From: JAKPNF01 sp031556275
GTDB taxonomy: Bacteria; Verrucomicrobiota; Verrucomicrobiia; Opitutales; JAKPNF01
Length of the DNA: 22,354 nucleotides
Assembly (NCBI GenBank): GCA_031556275.1
Contig: JAVBTG010000048.1
Coordinates: 1 to 22,354, forward strand
Direction: 5' to 3'
This document shows positions 1 to 8,400 of this stretch, in pieces. Under the pieces are notes generated by a model, which saw only the letters and a list, made by a program, of their open reading frames with translations, was not told the origin of the DNA and made no database searches. A program made the position numbers and the translations under genes. The stretch's first letter is position 1. Every line of letters begins with the position of its first letter.

Positions 1-178
1 AGGCAATCCACTGCCCGTCCGGACTAAAAACCGCCGTGTTGGTGAGGATGTGGTGCTCCGCGTCGCGGGTGAGCTGTCGCTCGTTCATGGAGGCCTCCGT
101 CTGCACCTGAGGGGCGCGACAACCGACAACCGTCAGCAAGGCGGCCCCGCTCGCACACACACAGGCAAAATGTTTCAT
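1..178 (-). CDS. Partial lipoprotein with beta-propeller-like (PD40/YidR-like) start
   Basis: This is the 5' end of a gene that leaves the window at its left edge; 59 codons are visible. The start ATG (178-176) lies 12 bases after the stop of the FG-GAP gene upstream, so it is probably the last visible member of that operon. The N-terminus is a lipoprotein signal peptide: a hydrophobic run ending in the lipobox VVGC, with Cys20 as the expected lipidated residue. The mature part reads ERQLTRDAEHHILTN and then AVFSPDGQWIA. The SPDGQWIA element is typical of WD40-like/TolB-like propeller blades, and the combination 'QLT...HILTN...SPDGQWI' recalls the YidR/DUF3748 family. Lipoprotein status is well supported; the family call is from memory of the motif and only moderately sure. 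Its role is unknown. A sugar-related envelope protein would fit the neighbours. Confidence 0.6.
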   Translation of the reverse strand, partial: MKHFACVCASGAALLTVVGCRAPQVQTEASMNERQLTRDAEHHILTNTAVFSPDGQWIA

Positions 179-190
179 GGTCGGAGATGC

Positions 191-2317
191 TCAGTCGTTC
201 TTTTGGCTGCGCGGGTTTTCCAGATAATAAAAATAACCGTCTTCGGCACCGATAACAAGGTCGGGGATACCGTCGCCATTCCAATCCACCGTACCGGGGG
301 CCGTGCTGTGGCCGGCTAGACGCACGCCGTCCATAGGGCCTTTGTTTTCAAACACCCATTCGCCAGGTTTTTCGGAAACGTTTTTGTAGAATTCCGCGTT
401 CGGGCCGTTGAACAGAATGTCGAGCTTGCCGTCGCCGTCCCAATCCACAAAGCAATAGGTGCGACGGCCGCTCTTCCCGCTTGCGCCCGCGCTCATCCGC
501 CACGGGGCGTCTTCGTACGCGCCCTCTTTGTTGAGAGCCCTCAGTTTAAAAATTCTTTGGCCCGGCTGGAGGACGCGCTTGCCGTCTTTCTCCACTTGGC
601 GGTACCACGCGAGATATCCCTCGTGGTCCACAGTGACCAAATCCATAATCCCATCGCCGTCCACGTCCACCATGACGGGGGTGCAGCGCCACTGGACGAC
701 CAGTTCGCCGTCCTGCGGATCCCACCAATTCCAAGCGGGCTTGGGCGCGGGGCCGTCCCAGGCGACCTTCAGGGGTTCGCCACGCGCGAGCTTGGGCTGC
801 GTCTTGGTGCCGATGTTTTTGTGCAAATAAATCTTTCCCTGAATCGTGCTGGCCACAATGTCCAACAATCCGTCGCCGTCCCAGTCGCCCATTCCTATGT
901 TGGTGTATCCCCATTTGGCTTCGGCCGGGCCTTGGATCGAGCCGTTGTAGCCCGCCATGTAGCGGATGCGCTCGCCATCCGCCTCCAAAAACTGCGGCTC
1001 GGCGAAGACGGGCAGCGGGCCGTTCCCGCCGAGGTTTTTGATGAAGCCGATCTCGCCCGAACCGTTGCCGGTCAGGATGTCGACAAGGCCGTCGCCGTCC
1101 CAGTCGACGCACACGGGCGTCGTCAGGATGCCGAACTTCACAAGGTCGGCCTGCTGGCGCAGGAATATTGGCTTCGAAAATTTCAAAACGACCAAGTCCG
1201 GTTTTTTCACCTTGTCCTTGCGTTCCTTGTCCGTCAGGGGCTGCGCGGCCATCTCGAACCCCTCGTTGCGCAAAAGCACGACCGTGCCGTCTTCCTGCCC
1301 CACGACGATGTCCGCGCGGCCGTCGCCGTCCCAATCGTAGGCGACCGGTTCGATCATCTGGATGTGCATTTTGAGCAGTTCGCCGTCCGAATCGCGCACG
1401 GGGACGCCTTTTAAAAAGCGCGGATTTTTCGCGTCGCCCACGTTTTGAAAATAGGTGAGGCCGTCCAGAAATTCGCCGCAGATCAGATCCCTCACGCCGT
1501 TGCCGCGGAAATCCGCGAAGTTGGGCGCGGGGTTGCCGTACATGTCGATATGGCGCTTGTCGGCTTCGACACGCATGGGGGCGTCGTATTTGGGGGCCTC
1601 GTCGGTGCCGCGGTTGAGCATCACGAAAACAAATCCGTGCAAAGGCCCGTTGCGCCAGCGGCCGTTGGAATCGTAGGCGTTGTCCCATCCGTAGTCGGTC
1701 CAGTCGCCCATGCCCACCATCAAGTCCAGCACGCCGTCGCCGTTCCAGTCGACATAGCTCCAACGCTGGCCGCGATGGTTGCCGGAAGGATTGTAAACAT
1801 CGCGACGCCCGATCGAACGCGGAACGGGATTAGCCAAGCCCGTCTTGAAAAAATCGGGAAATTCGCCCTGCGGAGACATTACACGCATGGAAAGACGGCC
1901 GTTCTTCCATAGGTAAGAAGGCGTCACTTCCGTGTGGGCATGACTCTGGCGCACCCCGTCGGGACCAATGACGGCCGGATCGACGGGCACCGCCTTTTTG
2001 AAAAGGGGCGCGCCCGTTTTGGGGTCTTTTTTTCCCGTGTTTTCAAAGTAATAGAGGTCCTTAGATTCCGGGGAGCCGTACCCCACGACGAACAGATCGG
2101 TGTGCCCGTCGCCGTTGTAATCGTACGGAAGCGGCGAGGCCCACAGACCCACGCCAAGGTCGGTCGTCAAGGAGGCGTCGCCCCCGTAGTTCAGTGCTTT
2201 GAGCAGGCGCGGTTTGCCTTCCAGCGGGTTTTTCTTTTTGGCCGTTTCCGCGCCGGAAAGTGTCAGCGTGGCGCAAACAGCAGCCCAACACAGAATATGA
2301 AAATGTTTTTTGGGCAT
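191..2317 (-). CDS. Secreted FG-GAP/VCBS repeat protein (paralogue 1)
   Basis: This 708-residue protein has a Sec signal peptide (about residues 1-23, ending LTLSGAE). Nine calcium-box motifs of the form DxDGDGxxDL/I start at residues 66, 190, 269, 328, 405, 478, 551, 625 and 678. Several are followed by a strand ending in N-x-G-T and a P-x-F/L turn (for example KNIGTKTQPKL). This is the layout of FG-GAP/VCBS beta-propeller blades, each probably binding Ca2+. A block at about 456-474 (AGYNGSIQGPAEAKWGYTN) and a WRCTP element near 543 are not part of the generic repeat and are shared with the two paralogues in this window. No known catalytic domain is recognisable. The product should be periplasmic, outer-membrane-associated or secreted. 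It lies 25 bases after paralogue 2, without a terminator between, so the two are probably co-transcribed. Function is unknown; polysaccharide binding or lyase activity is speculation. Confidence 0.88.
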   Translation of the reverse strand: MPKKHFHILCWAAVCATLTLSGAETAKKKNPLEGKPRLLKALNYGGDASLTTDLGVGLWASPLPYDYNGDGHTDLFVVGYGSPESKDLYYFENTGKKDPKTGAPLFKKAVPVDPAVIGPDGVRQSHAHTEVTPSYLWKNGRLSMRVMSPQGEFPDFFKTGLANPVPRSIGRRDVYNPSGNHRGQRWSYVDWNGDGVLDLMVGMGDWTDYGWDNAYDSNGRWRNGPLHGFVFVMLNRGTDEAPKYDAPMRVEADKRHIDMYGNPAPNFADFRGNGVRDLICGEFLDGLTYFQNVGDAKNPRFLKGVPVRDSDGELLKMHIQMIEPVAYDWDGDGRADIVVGQEDGTVVLLRNEGFEMAAQPLTDKERKDKVKKPDLVVLKFSKPIFLRQQADLVKFGILTTPVCVDWDGDGLVDILTGNGSGEIGFIKNLGGNGPLPVFAEPQFLEADGERIRYMAGYNGSIQGPAEAKWGYTNIGMGDWDGDGLLDIVASTIQGKIYLHKNIGTKTQPKLARGEPLKVAWDGPAPKPAWNWWDPQDGELVVQWRCTPVMVDVDGDGIMDLVTVDHEGYLAWYRQVEKDGKRVLQPGQRIFKLRALNKEGAYEDAPWRMSAGASGKSGRRTYCFVDWDGDGKLDILFNGPNAEFYKNVSEKPGEWVFENKGPMDGVRLAGHSTAPGTVDWNGDGIPDLVIGAEDGYFYYLENPRSQKND

Positions 2318-2342
2318 GACAGTTTGAATGCGTAATTAAGAA

Positions 2343-4496
2343 TTATTTTGTTTTTTGGCTGCGCGGGTTCTCCATGTAATAGAAATAACCGTCCTCCGCG
2401 CCGACCACAAGGTCGGGAATGCCGTCGCCGTTCCAATCCACCGTGCCGGGGGCCGTGCTGTGGCCGGCCAGGCGCACGCCGTCGACAGGGCCTTTGTTTT
2501 CAAACACCCATTCGCCGGGTTTGGTAGAGACGTTTTTAAAGAAATCGACATTCAACGAGTTGACAAGCAAGTCCAATTTCCCGTCGCCGTCCCAGTCGAC
2601 AAAGCAGAACGTGCGGCGGCCGCTGCGGCCGTTTTTCTCGTAGTTCATGCACAGCGGCCCGTCCTTCACCGCCGCATCCGCGGCTGCGACAAGATTTTTC
2701 ATGTCGAAAGCGCTGTCCCCCTTCATGCGGAAAACACGCTGGCCGGGCAGCAGGACGCGCTGACCGTCGTTCTCCACTTGGCGGTACCACGCGAGGTAGC
2801 CCTCGTGGTCGACGGTGACCAAGTCCATGATGCCGTCGCCGTCCAGATCGATCATGTACGGGGTGCAGCGCCAGTGCACGGCCAGCTCGCCGTTTTGCGG
2901 GTTCCACCAATTCCAAGCGGGCTTGGGCGCGGGGCCGTCCCAAGCGACCGTCAGCGGCACTCCCGCCGCGAGCTTGGGTTGCGTCTTGGTGCCGATGTTT
3001 TTGTGCAGATAAATTTTCCCTTCGATGGTGCTGGCCACAATGTCAATCAGGCCGTCGCCGTCCCAGTCGCCCGCTCCGATGTTGGTATAACCCCATCTGG
3101 CCTCGGCCGGGCCTTGGATCGAGCCGTTGTAGCCCGCCATGTAGCGGATGCGTTTGCCGTCGGCCTCGAGGAACTGCCCTTCGGCAAAATTCGGCAAGGG
3201 ACCTTTGCCGCCCAGATTTTTGAAGAAAATAATTTCGCCCGAGCCGTTGCCGGTGAGGATGTCGACCAAGCCGTCGCCGTCCCAATCGACGCACACGGGC
3301 GTCGCGAGCACGCCCGCGCTCATGTTGTCGGCATACTGGCGCAGGAATACCGGCTCGGCGAATTTGAGCACGGCCAGATCGGGCTTGGTGACGCCGGCTT
3401 TGCGTTCCTTGTCCGTCAGCGTTTGCGGTTGCATCGCAAAGCCCTCGTTGCGGATGAGCAGCACCGTGCCGTCTTCTTGCCCCACCACCAGATCGGCGCG
3501 GCCGTCGCGGTCCCAGTCGTAGGCGACGGGCTCGATCATTTCCATGTGGGTCGTCAAAAGCTGCCCGTCGTTCCGGCGCAGGGGGACCCCCGGCAGGAAA
3601 TCGGGAGCCTGCTTGGTGCCGATGTTTTGGAAAAAGGTGAAGCCGTCCAAGAACTCGCCGCAGACGAGGTCTTTCACCCCGTCGCCGCGGAAGTCCGCGA
3701 AATTCGGCGACGGGTTGCCGTACACGTCCACGGGGCGGCCGTCGGCCTCCACGCGCACGGGAGCGGCGTATTTGGGATTTTGGTCCGTGCCTTTGTTGAG
3801 CAGCACGAACACGTACCCGTGCAGCGGGCCTGCCCGCCAGCGGCCGTTGGCGTCGTAGGCGGCGTCCCAGCCGTAGTCCGTCCAGTCGCCCAAGCCCACC
3901 AGCAGATCGAGCGTGCCGTCGCCATTCCAATCCACATAATTCCAGCTCTGCCCGCGCACTCTTCCCCGGGGAGAATAAATCTCTTCTTGGGTCACCGGCA
4001 ACGGCACCGCTTCGGCGAAGCCTGTTTTGAGGAAGTCAGGGAATTCGCCCTTGGGGGTCACGACCCGAAGGGTCTGCCGCCCGTTCTTCATGACATAGGA
4101 AGGCGTCGCGTCAATCTGGGCGTGGCTCACGCGCGTGCCGTCTTTGCGGATCACCCCCGGGTCTATCGCCACCCCTTTTTTGAACAAGGGGGCGCCCGTC
4201 TTCGGGTCCGTCTTGCCGGTGTTTTCAAAATAGTACACGTCCTTTGATTCGGGCGAGCCGCAGTTCACGACGAACAGGTCCGTAAACCCGTCGCCGTTCA
4301 TGTCAAAGGGGATCGGGGAAGCCCACAGCCCAACCGTCAAATCCGTCGTCAACGACGGGGCGCCCCCGTGCTTCATCACCGTGAGCGTGCGCGGTTTGCC
4401 GCTCAATGGATTTTTCTTGGCCGGTTCGGCAGCGGAAAGCGTCAATCCCGCGCAAACCATGCCGAGAAACGAAACTAAACAGGGTACTTTTAACAT
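2343..4496 (-). CDS. Secreted FG-GAP/VCBS repeat protein (paralogue 2)
   Basis: This 717-residue tandem paralogue of the next gene downstream matches it nearly end to end, again with nine DxDGDGxxD-type boxes; one is altered to DWDRDGRADL. I start it at ATG 4496 (MLKVPCLVSFLGMVC...), which gives a normal signal peptide ending LTLSAAE. A TTG three codons upstream (4505) is in frame but less likely. The two copies diverge mainly in the signal peptide and in a loop just before the GRSGRRT/GKSGRRT segment, where this copy has an Ala/Asp-rich insertion (about residues 595-625). The AGYNGSIQG...RWGYTN block and WRCTP element are conserved. The gene follows 178 non-coding bases that hold a candidate promoter and a palindromic operator-like site, so it may be transcribed separately from the genes upstream. 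The substrate or partner is unknown. Confidence 0.88.
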   Translation of the reverse strand: MLKVPCLVSFLGMVCAGLTLSAAEPAKKNPLSGKPRTLTVMKHGGAPSLTTDLTVGLWASPIPFDMNGDGFTDLFVVNCGSPESKDVYYFENTGKTDPKTGAPLFKKGVAIDPGVIRKDGTRVSHAQIDATPSYVMKNGRQTLRVVTPKGEFPDFLKTGFAEAVPLPVTQEEIYSPRGRVRGQSWNYVDWNGDGTLDLLVGLGDWTDYGWDAAYDANGRWRAGPLHGYVFVLLNKGTDQNPKYAAPVRVEADGRPVDVYGNPSPNFADFRGDGVKDLVCGEFLDGFTFFQNIGTKQAPDFLPGVPLRRNDGQLLTTHMEMIEPVAYDWDRDGRADLVVGQEDGTVLLIRNEGFAMQPQTLTDKERKAGVTKPDLAVLKFAEPVFLRQYADNMSAGVLATPVCVDWDGDGLVDILTGNGSGEIIFFKNLGGKGPLPNFAEGQFLEADGKRIRYMAGYNGSIQGPAEARWGYTNIGAGDWDGDGLIDIVASTIEGKIYLHKNIGTKTQPKLAAGVPLTVAWDGPAPKPAWNWWNPQNGELAVHWRCTPYMIDLDGDGIMDLVTVDHEGYLAWYRQVENDGQRVLLPGQRVFRMKGDSAFDMKNLVAAADAAVKDGPLCMNYEKNGRSGRRTFCFVDWDGDGKLDLLVNSLNVDFFKNVSTKPGEWVFENKGPVDGVRLAGHSTAPGTVDWNGDGIPDLVVGAEDGYFYYMENPRSQKTK

Positions 4497-4558
4497 AAAA
4501 GACAAATTGGTGAGTTCGGAGAGAAATTATAAGCCGCCGCACAAAACAAACGCACAAA

Positions 4559-4574
4559 GAAAAAAGGTTTTTCC
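4559..4574. promoter_or_regulatory. Operator-like site upstream of the FG-GAP pair
   Basis: The plus strand reads GAAAAAAGGTTTTTCC. On the minus strand this is GGAAAAACCTTTTTTC, which matches the palindrome GGAAAAACGTTTTTCC at 14 of 16 positions. It lies just downstream of the candidate -10 box at 4580-4585, at the expected transcription start, where a repressor would block initiation. Similar sites occur at 11361-11376, 11573-11588 and 20715-20730. A LacI/GalR-type regulator is inferred; none is encoded in the window. Confidence 0.4.
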
Positions 4575-4579
4575 GCTCA

Positions 4580-4608
4580 AATAGAAATGCTTTCGAAAGA
4601 CACGTCAA
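4580..4608 (-). promoter_or_regulatory. Candidate sigma70 promoter for the FG-GAP pair
   Basis: On the minus strand a -35-like TTGACG (4608-4603) is followed after exactly 17 bases by TCTATT (4585-4580), which matches 4 of 6 positions of the -10 consensus. The predicted start falls near 4573, about 75 bases before the ATG at 4496. No other gene lies in 4497-4674. I saw no convincing terminator for the gene upstream, so read-through into the FG-GAP genes is also possible. Confidence 0.4.
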
Positions 4609-4674
4609 ACTGATTTTTCCAAAGCAGGAAAAAAAGCCCCCGCAACCCACACGGACGCGCCTTGCGCCCACCCG

Positions 4675-5403
4675 TCAAGCCGCAGGCGCGAGCGCGGGCG
4701 GTTTTTCCAAACGCTCGACAAACTGGCGGATCTGAACCTGCGAACGCGCGTCTTCCGCGTTGACGATAAAAATCCACTTGCGCCGCCCGTTTTCCTCGTA
4801 AAATGGCTTGCTGTAGATAACCTCCCACCCTCCGAGCACATCAACCGCCAAACGCAACATGACAACATCCTCCCTGGAGCCACTTTTTGAAAAATCCATT
4901 TTTTTGGACTTCATCGGCGCCAATTGAAACACCTCCTTGTCAAACTGACCTGCGACGGGCACGCGTGAGAGGTTGTAAACCATCATGCTACGGTTTGCAG
5001 CCGTCGAGGCATCCATCGGGAGCGCGGCCAACCCGTAAGGCACATCCCCGCTTTTGCGCACAAACAAAAACAGCACATTGCGCGCGTTTGAGGGGAAAAC
5101 CCCTTCCGCCACTTTCTGCCACGTCGGTTTTCCTTCCAAATCGGGAGGGCCTTTCCGGTAAATGCCGAGTTGTTGCGGCCCGCGGTAATAGTGCCCGTTT
5201 GAAATATCGGAATCGTACACCGTCAGCTCTTTGGGCTGGCCGTCGCTAAAATAATAAAGCCCGTTCTCTTTGCAATCCATGCCCAGGACTTTAAAAGTGC
5301 CCACAAACGCCGGCGCCACATCCGCCCGAAGCGTAAGCCCCGAACAAAGCAACACCGCAAACACGCACAGGCATAGTCCCGATGTTTTAAAGCTCGTTTT
5401 CAT
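4675..5403 (-). CDS. Small secreted protein of unknown function
   Basis: This 242-residue protein starts at ATG 5403, whose ATG and following 14 bases lie inside the 3' end of the pilin-like gene (17-base overlap, AATGAAAACGAGCTTTAA). That arrangement suggests translational coupling. In-frame codons upstream would extend it far into the neighbouring gene and are not a plausible start. A clear Sec signal peptide (SGLCLCVFAVLLCSGLTLRA, about residues 8-27) is followed by a mixed alpha/beta-looking body with GLYYFSDG, FLFVRKSGDVPYGLAALP and WIFIVNAEDARSQVQIRQF, and a Pro/Ala tail. I recognise no domain. Tight coupling to a Verru_Chthon A-like protein suggests that the two act together at the cell envelope; this is an inference from gene order only. 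Confidence 0.78.
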   Translation of the reverse strand: MKTSFKTSGLCLCVFAVLLCSGLTLRADVAPAFVGTFKVLGMDCKENGLYYFSDGQPKELTVYDSDISNGHYYRGPQQLGIYRKGPPDLEGKPTWQKVAEGVFPSNARNVLFLFVRKSGDVPYGLAALPMDASTAANRSMMVYNLSRVPVAGQFDKEVFQLAPMKSKKMDFSKSGSREDVVMLRLAVDVLGGWEVIYSKPFYEENGRRKWIFIVNAEDARSQVQIRQFVERLEKPPALAPAA

Positions 5404-8400
5404 TGATCCAGCGGAAGTTGACAATTTTAAACTGGCGTCCGAACGCCTCGGCGGTGGTGCTAAGCTTATCATCGTTGGGAACTTTGTCGGTCGGAAGACG
5501 TGTTTTGGCGTAAGTGGGGGTGGGGGTTGAAGCCCCATCGTCCGGATCGCAGTATTCGGGCGAACGCTGGACAATGGCTTCGCACCACGCCTTGCCGGCG
5601 ACGGATCCCGTGCTGTCCAATACTTCCCCATATGCCCGGATTTTAAAGGTGTCTGAACGCACCGTCAACACGGGGGCCAATGCCTGCAGAATATCGCCCT
5701 GCGTGATGGCGCCGGGGAACCCGTCGCCCGTCCTTGTTTGCGAGGGGGCTTTTTCCCAGTCAGGCACCGACCCGGTCCCTTTTGAAAACTTGGAAGTGAT
5801 GCCGGCATTCAAACCGCTGTTGTCGATCGCCGATTGAAGCGCGCCGCTAACGCCAAGATCCCCGGAGGCCAGCTTGCGGTTGACGAAGTCCGCCATCGAG
5901 CGGAACGGCCCGCGCGCGCGCACCTGCTCGACAATCTGCTTGGCCAATTTCTCGGCCTCACTCTCGGAAAGCGTGCGGTATCCCTTCCAGAAATTAGGCG
6001 AATCGCCCGAGGAGTCGCTATCGTCGCCCGAAGAGAACGACATGCGGGGGAACGACGTCTTACCCGAACCGACCGTCTCTGTCTTAAGCGCGCCGGTTTT
6101 AGGATCCAAAATGGGCAATTCGGCCCCGGACATGCCCATCAGCAGCGCCTTCCACGCGGCCACCGAGGTGGAGTTGACATTGAAAGGACCGTTCACCCGC
6201 AAGTAAGAAGCCAGCGCCCGGTAGTCATTGTCGTCCAGGTCGAAGAAGTTTTTCACGGCGGGAGTCTCGCCGTTGGCCCCCTTGGCCAAGACCAAGCGCG
6301 GATTGGGCAAAGGCCGTGTCGCCGGGGAATTGAAAGACTCGGCGATCATGCTTTCGTTTTTCCAGCCCTTCCATGTCGTCTCTAAAAACGCCCCGTCCTG
6401 CTCCTCAAGGCCGGAAAAGAAGAAGCCGTCCCACAATGTCTCGTTCACCATGTAAGAGATGTCATACACCAACGGGTCTGAGGTCTTGGGGTAATACAAA
6501 TCGGCCTGATTGGAGATACGCCGATTGGCATAGGAGTTCCCCGCCACATAAGAAGGCTCGTTGAAATAAAGCCCCAAAGTGGCGTGCTGGAAAGCCCCCA
6601 CCGAAAGGACGGGACGCCGCGGCATATCGAATAGCACCACCGTGTCTTGGCTTCCCGCCCCCCAGTATCCTTGCGAGCCGGAGAGTCCGGAAATATCAGG
6701 CGGCGAACTGTAGCTGTAGGAAACCAGGCCCCAAAGATCGTTGCGCGAGCCGGAAACACCCGCGTCACCGTTGTCGAACTCGTACAAGCCCGGCAGCGGC
6801 GTGTCGGCGTTTTTCACCGTGCCATCAGCCAGGAAACTGTTGTTGTCCTGCTCAATCGTCCCGAAATACCCGCGGATATTACCGTCGAAGATAGGACGCA
6901 TTCCCAGGTCGTTCGTCGTCATTCGCATCCGAAATCCCCACGAGGCGATATCCACAGAAGAATCGAGGCCCGCCAGTTCCACAGGGCTCCTGTCTTTAAT
7001 CCCTTTGTACTGCGCGTTGTTCATCGGCTCCCAAAGCCTTTGTATGGATAAGTAATGGATGAACTGCGCCGTTTTCGGGCCAAGCGTCGTGTCCAAGGCA
7101 AACCTCCGTTGGTCCAACGATACTTTGGAGGAAAAAGTGCTGTAATCTTTCGGGGGCATTGGCCCGGCGGAGATAATCTGGACCGAGTCATACAGGTTGA
7201 TCCCTTTTGAACCCACTCCCACGCGAATTTCCGTGCCCGATCCCAGATCAAAGGTGGGCGACGCCGTTAAAGCCGCGCCGCTAAGCGGCCAGGTTTGATA
7301 GCCGTCCCTGTCAAATGTATTGCCCAGATAAACACGGGAAGCCGTGTTTTTGTCATGCACCCCCCCGTAAACGCGCACCTCTCCCGGAAGGAGATAGGGG
7401 CCTTCCTCAAACACCATCGTCATTATCATGGCCTGGTCGGTGTTCGTCTTCAAATGGGTTGCCCCGTCAAACCAATAATCCGCGACAACCGCATCTCCGG
7501 CCTTCTGCCGGGTGAGAACGCGAAAGTGGCAATAAGGAGTGACAGGAGAAGACAGCCGGACATTGTCCGGAAGCAAAAGGGGAACGTTATAAGGGTTGTA
7601 CAAACTGACAAAATACTGCGTGTCAACGCTCAGCGCGTACTGGTCGTTCAGGAATGTCGCCCCTCTTGCCGACGCCAGTTTCGGGGAGACCTTGGTGTTC
7701 GGGCGCATCCTTATCCCAAAGCGATAGCCCGTCACAACAGGCGAGAGCAGATTCTTTTTCAAAGAAACAGCACTATTACGCATTGTGCTGGTCATGCCGT
7801 CGATGGCGGTCGTCGGCTGGTAGGGATAACGAAACAGCGCGCGCACATGCTCGTTGTTTTGCTGGCCGGTGGCGGAAGGCACCGGGATCACCTCAAACTT
7901 GTTTCCGCTCCAGTTCGCGTTCTCAAAGAAACGCGCGTAGTCGCGCAAAAGATCCATGTTCGGGCCGCGGTCCGAAGTGTTTCTGTTCGCGAAGATGGAG
8001 AGGTTTGAATCGGACTTGAACTCGTCGGATTCGGCAAACGGGCGCAGCAGGTAATAGTTTTTTGAATTCGGCCCAAAGAAAGTATTAAACACCGTGTCGT
8101 GCGGGTTGAACCCGGCGGTCAGATCAAGCCTCCAACCGCCGTTGAGCGTGTCGGTGAGCAGGCCCCACGAACACGCCGTCAAATCGTGCTGGTATTTTCG
8201 GAAATTATTCTGATCCATCAACAGCGACATTTCCCCCAGGCGCCCCACTTTTCGCAACATTTCCACCGACAAATCGACGTAATCGACAAGCCGATCGTCC
8301 AAAGAACCGATACCGCTTTTTTGCGCCAGAGGCCCGGCCGCGTAGGCGTCGATCACCATAGTGGGATCCTTCGGGTCGAAAGCAAGGTTCACCTTGGCCT

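Noticed and set aside
361..395. A further operator-like GGAAACGTTTTTGTAG inside the first FG-GAP gene
   Set aside because: It lies in coding sequence for a conserved FYKNVS segment, so the similarity is explained by codons and warns that the motif can arise by chance.
546..1763. A 405-codon minus-strand frame overlapping the first FG-GAP gene
   Set aside because: It is a frame-shifted reading of the same repeats, extremely rich in Arg, and gives no plausible protein.
2355..4247. A long plus-strand open frame (630 codons) opposite the second FG-GAP gene
   Set aside because: It is antisense to a well-supported gene. Its repeats (such as AVAVPV) are the reverse reading of the calcium-box codons, and it has no signal or recognisable domain.
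191..4496. A CRISPR or tandem DNA repeat suggested by recurring 'ccgtcgccgtccca'
   Set aside because: The repeats are in frame and encode the DWDGDG calcium boxes at irregular spacing, so they are protein repeats.
5404..5631. An N-terminal extension of the small secreted protein
   Set aside because: It would overlap the pilin-like gene by more than 200 bases and bury the signal peptide; ATG 5403 gives a normal exported protein.
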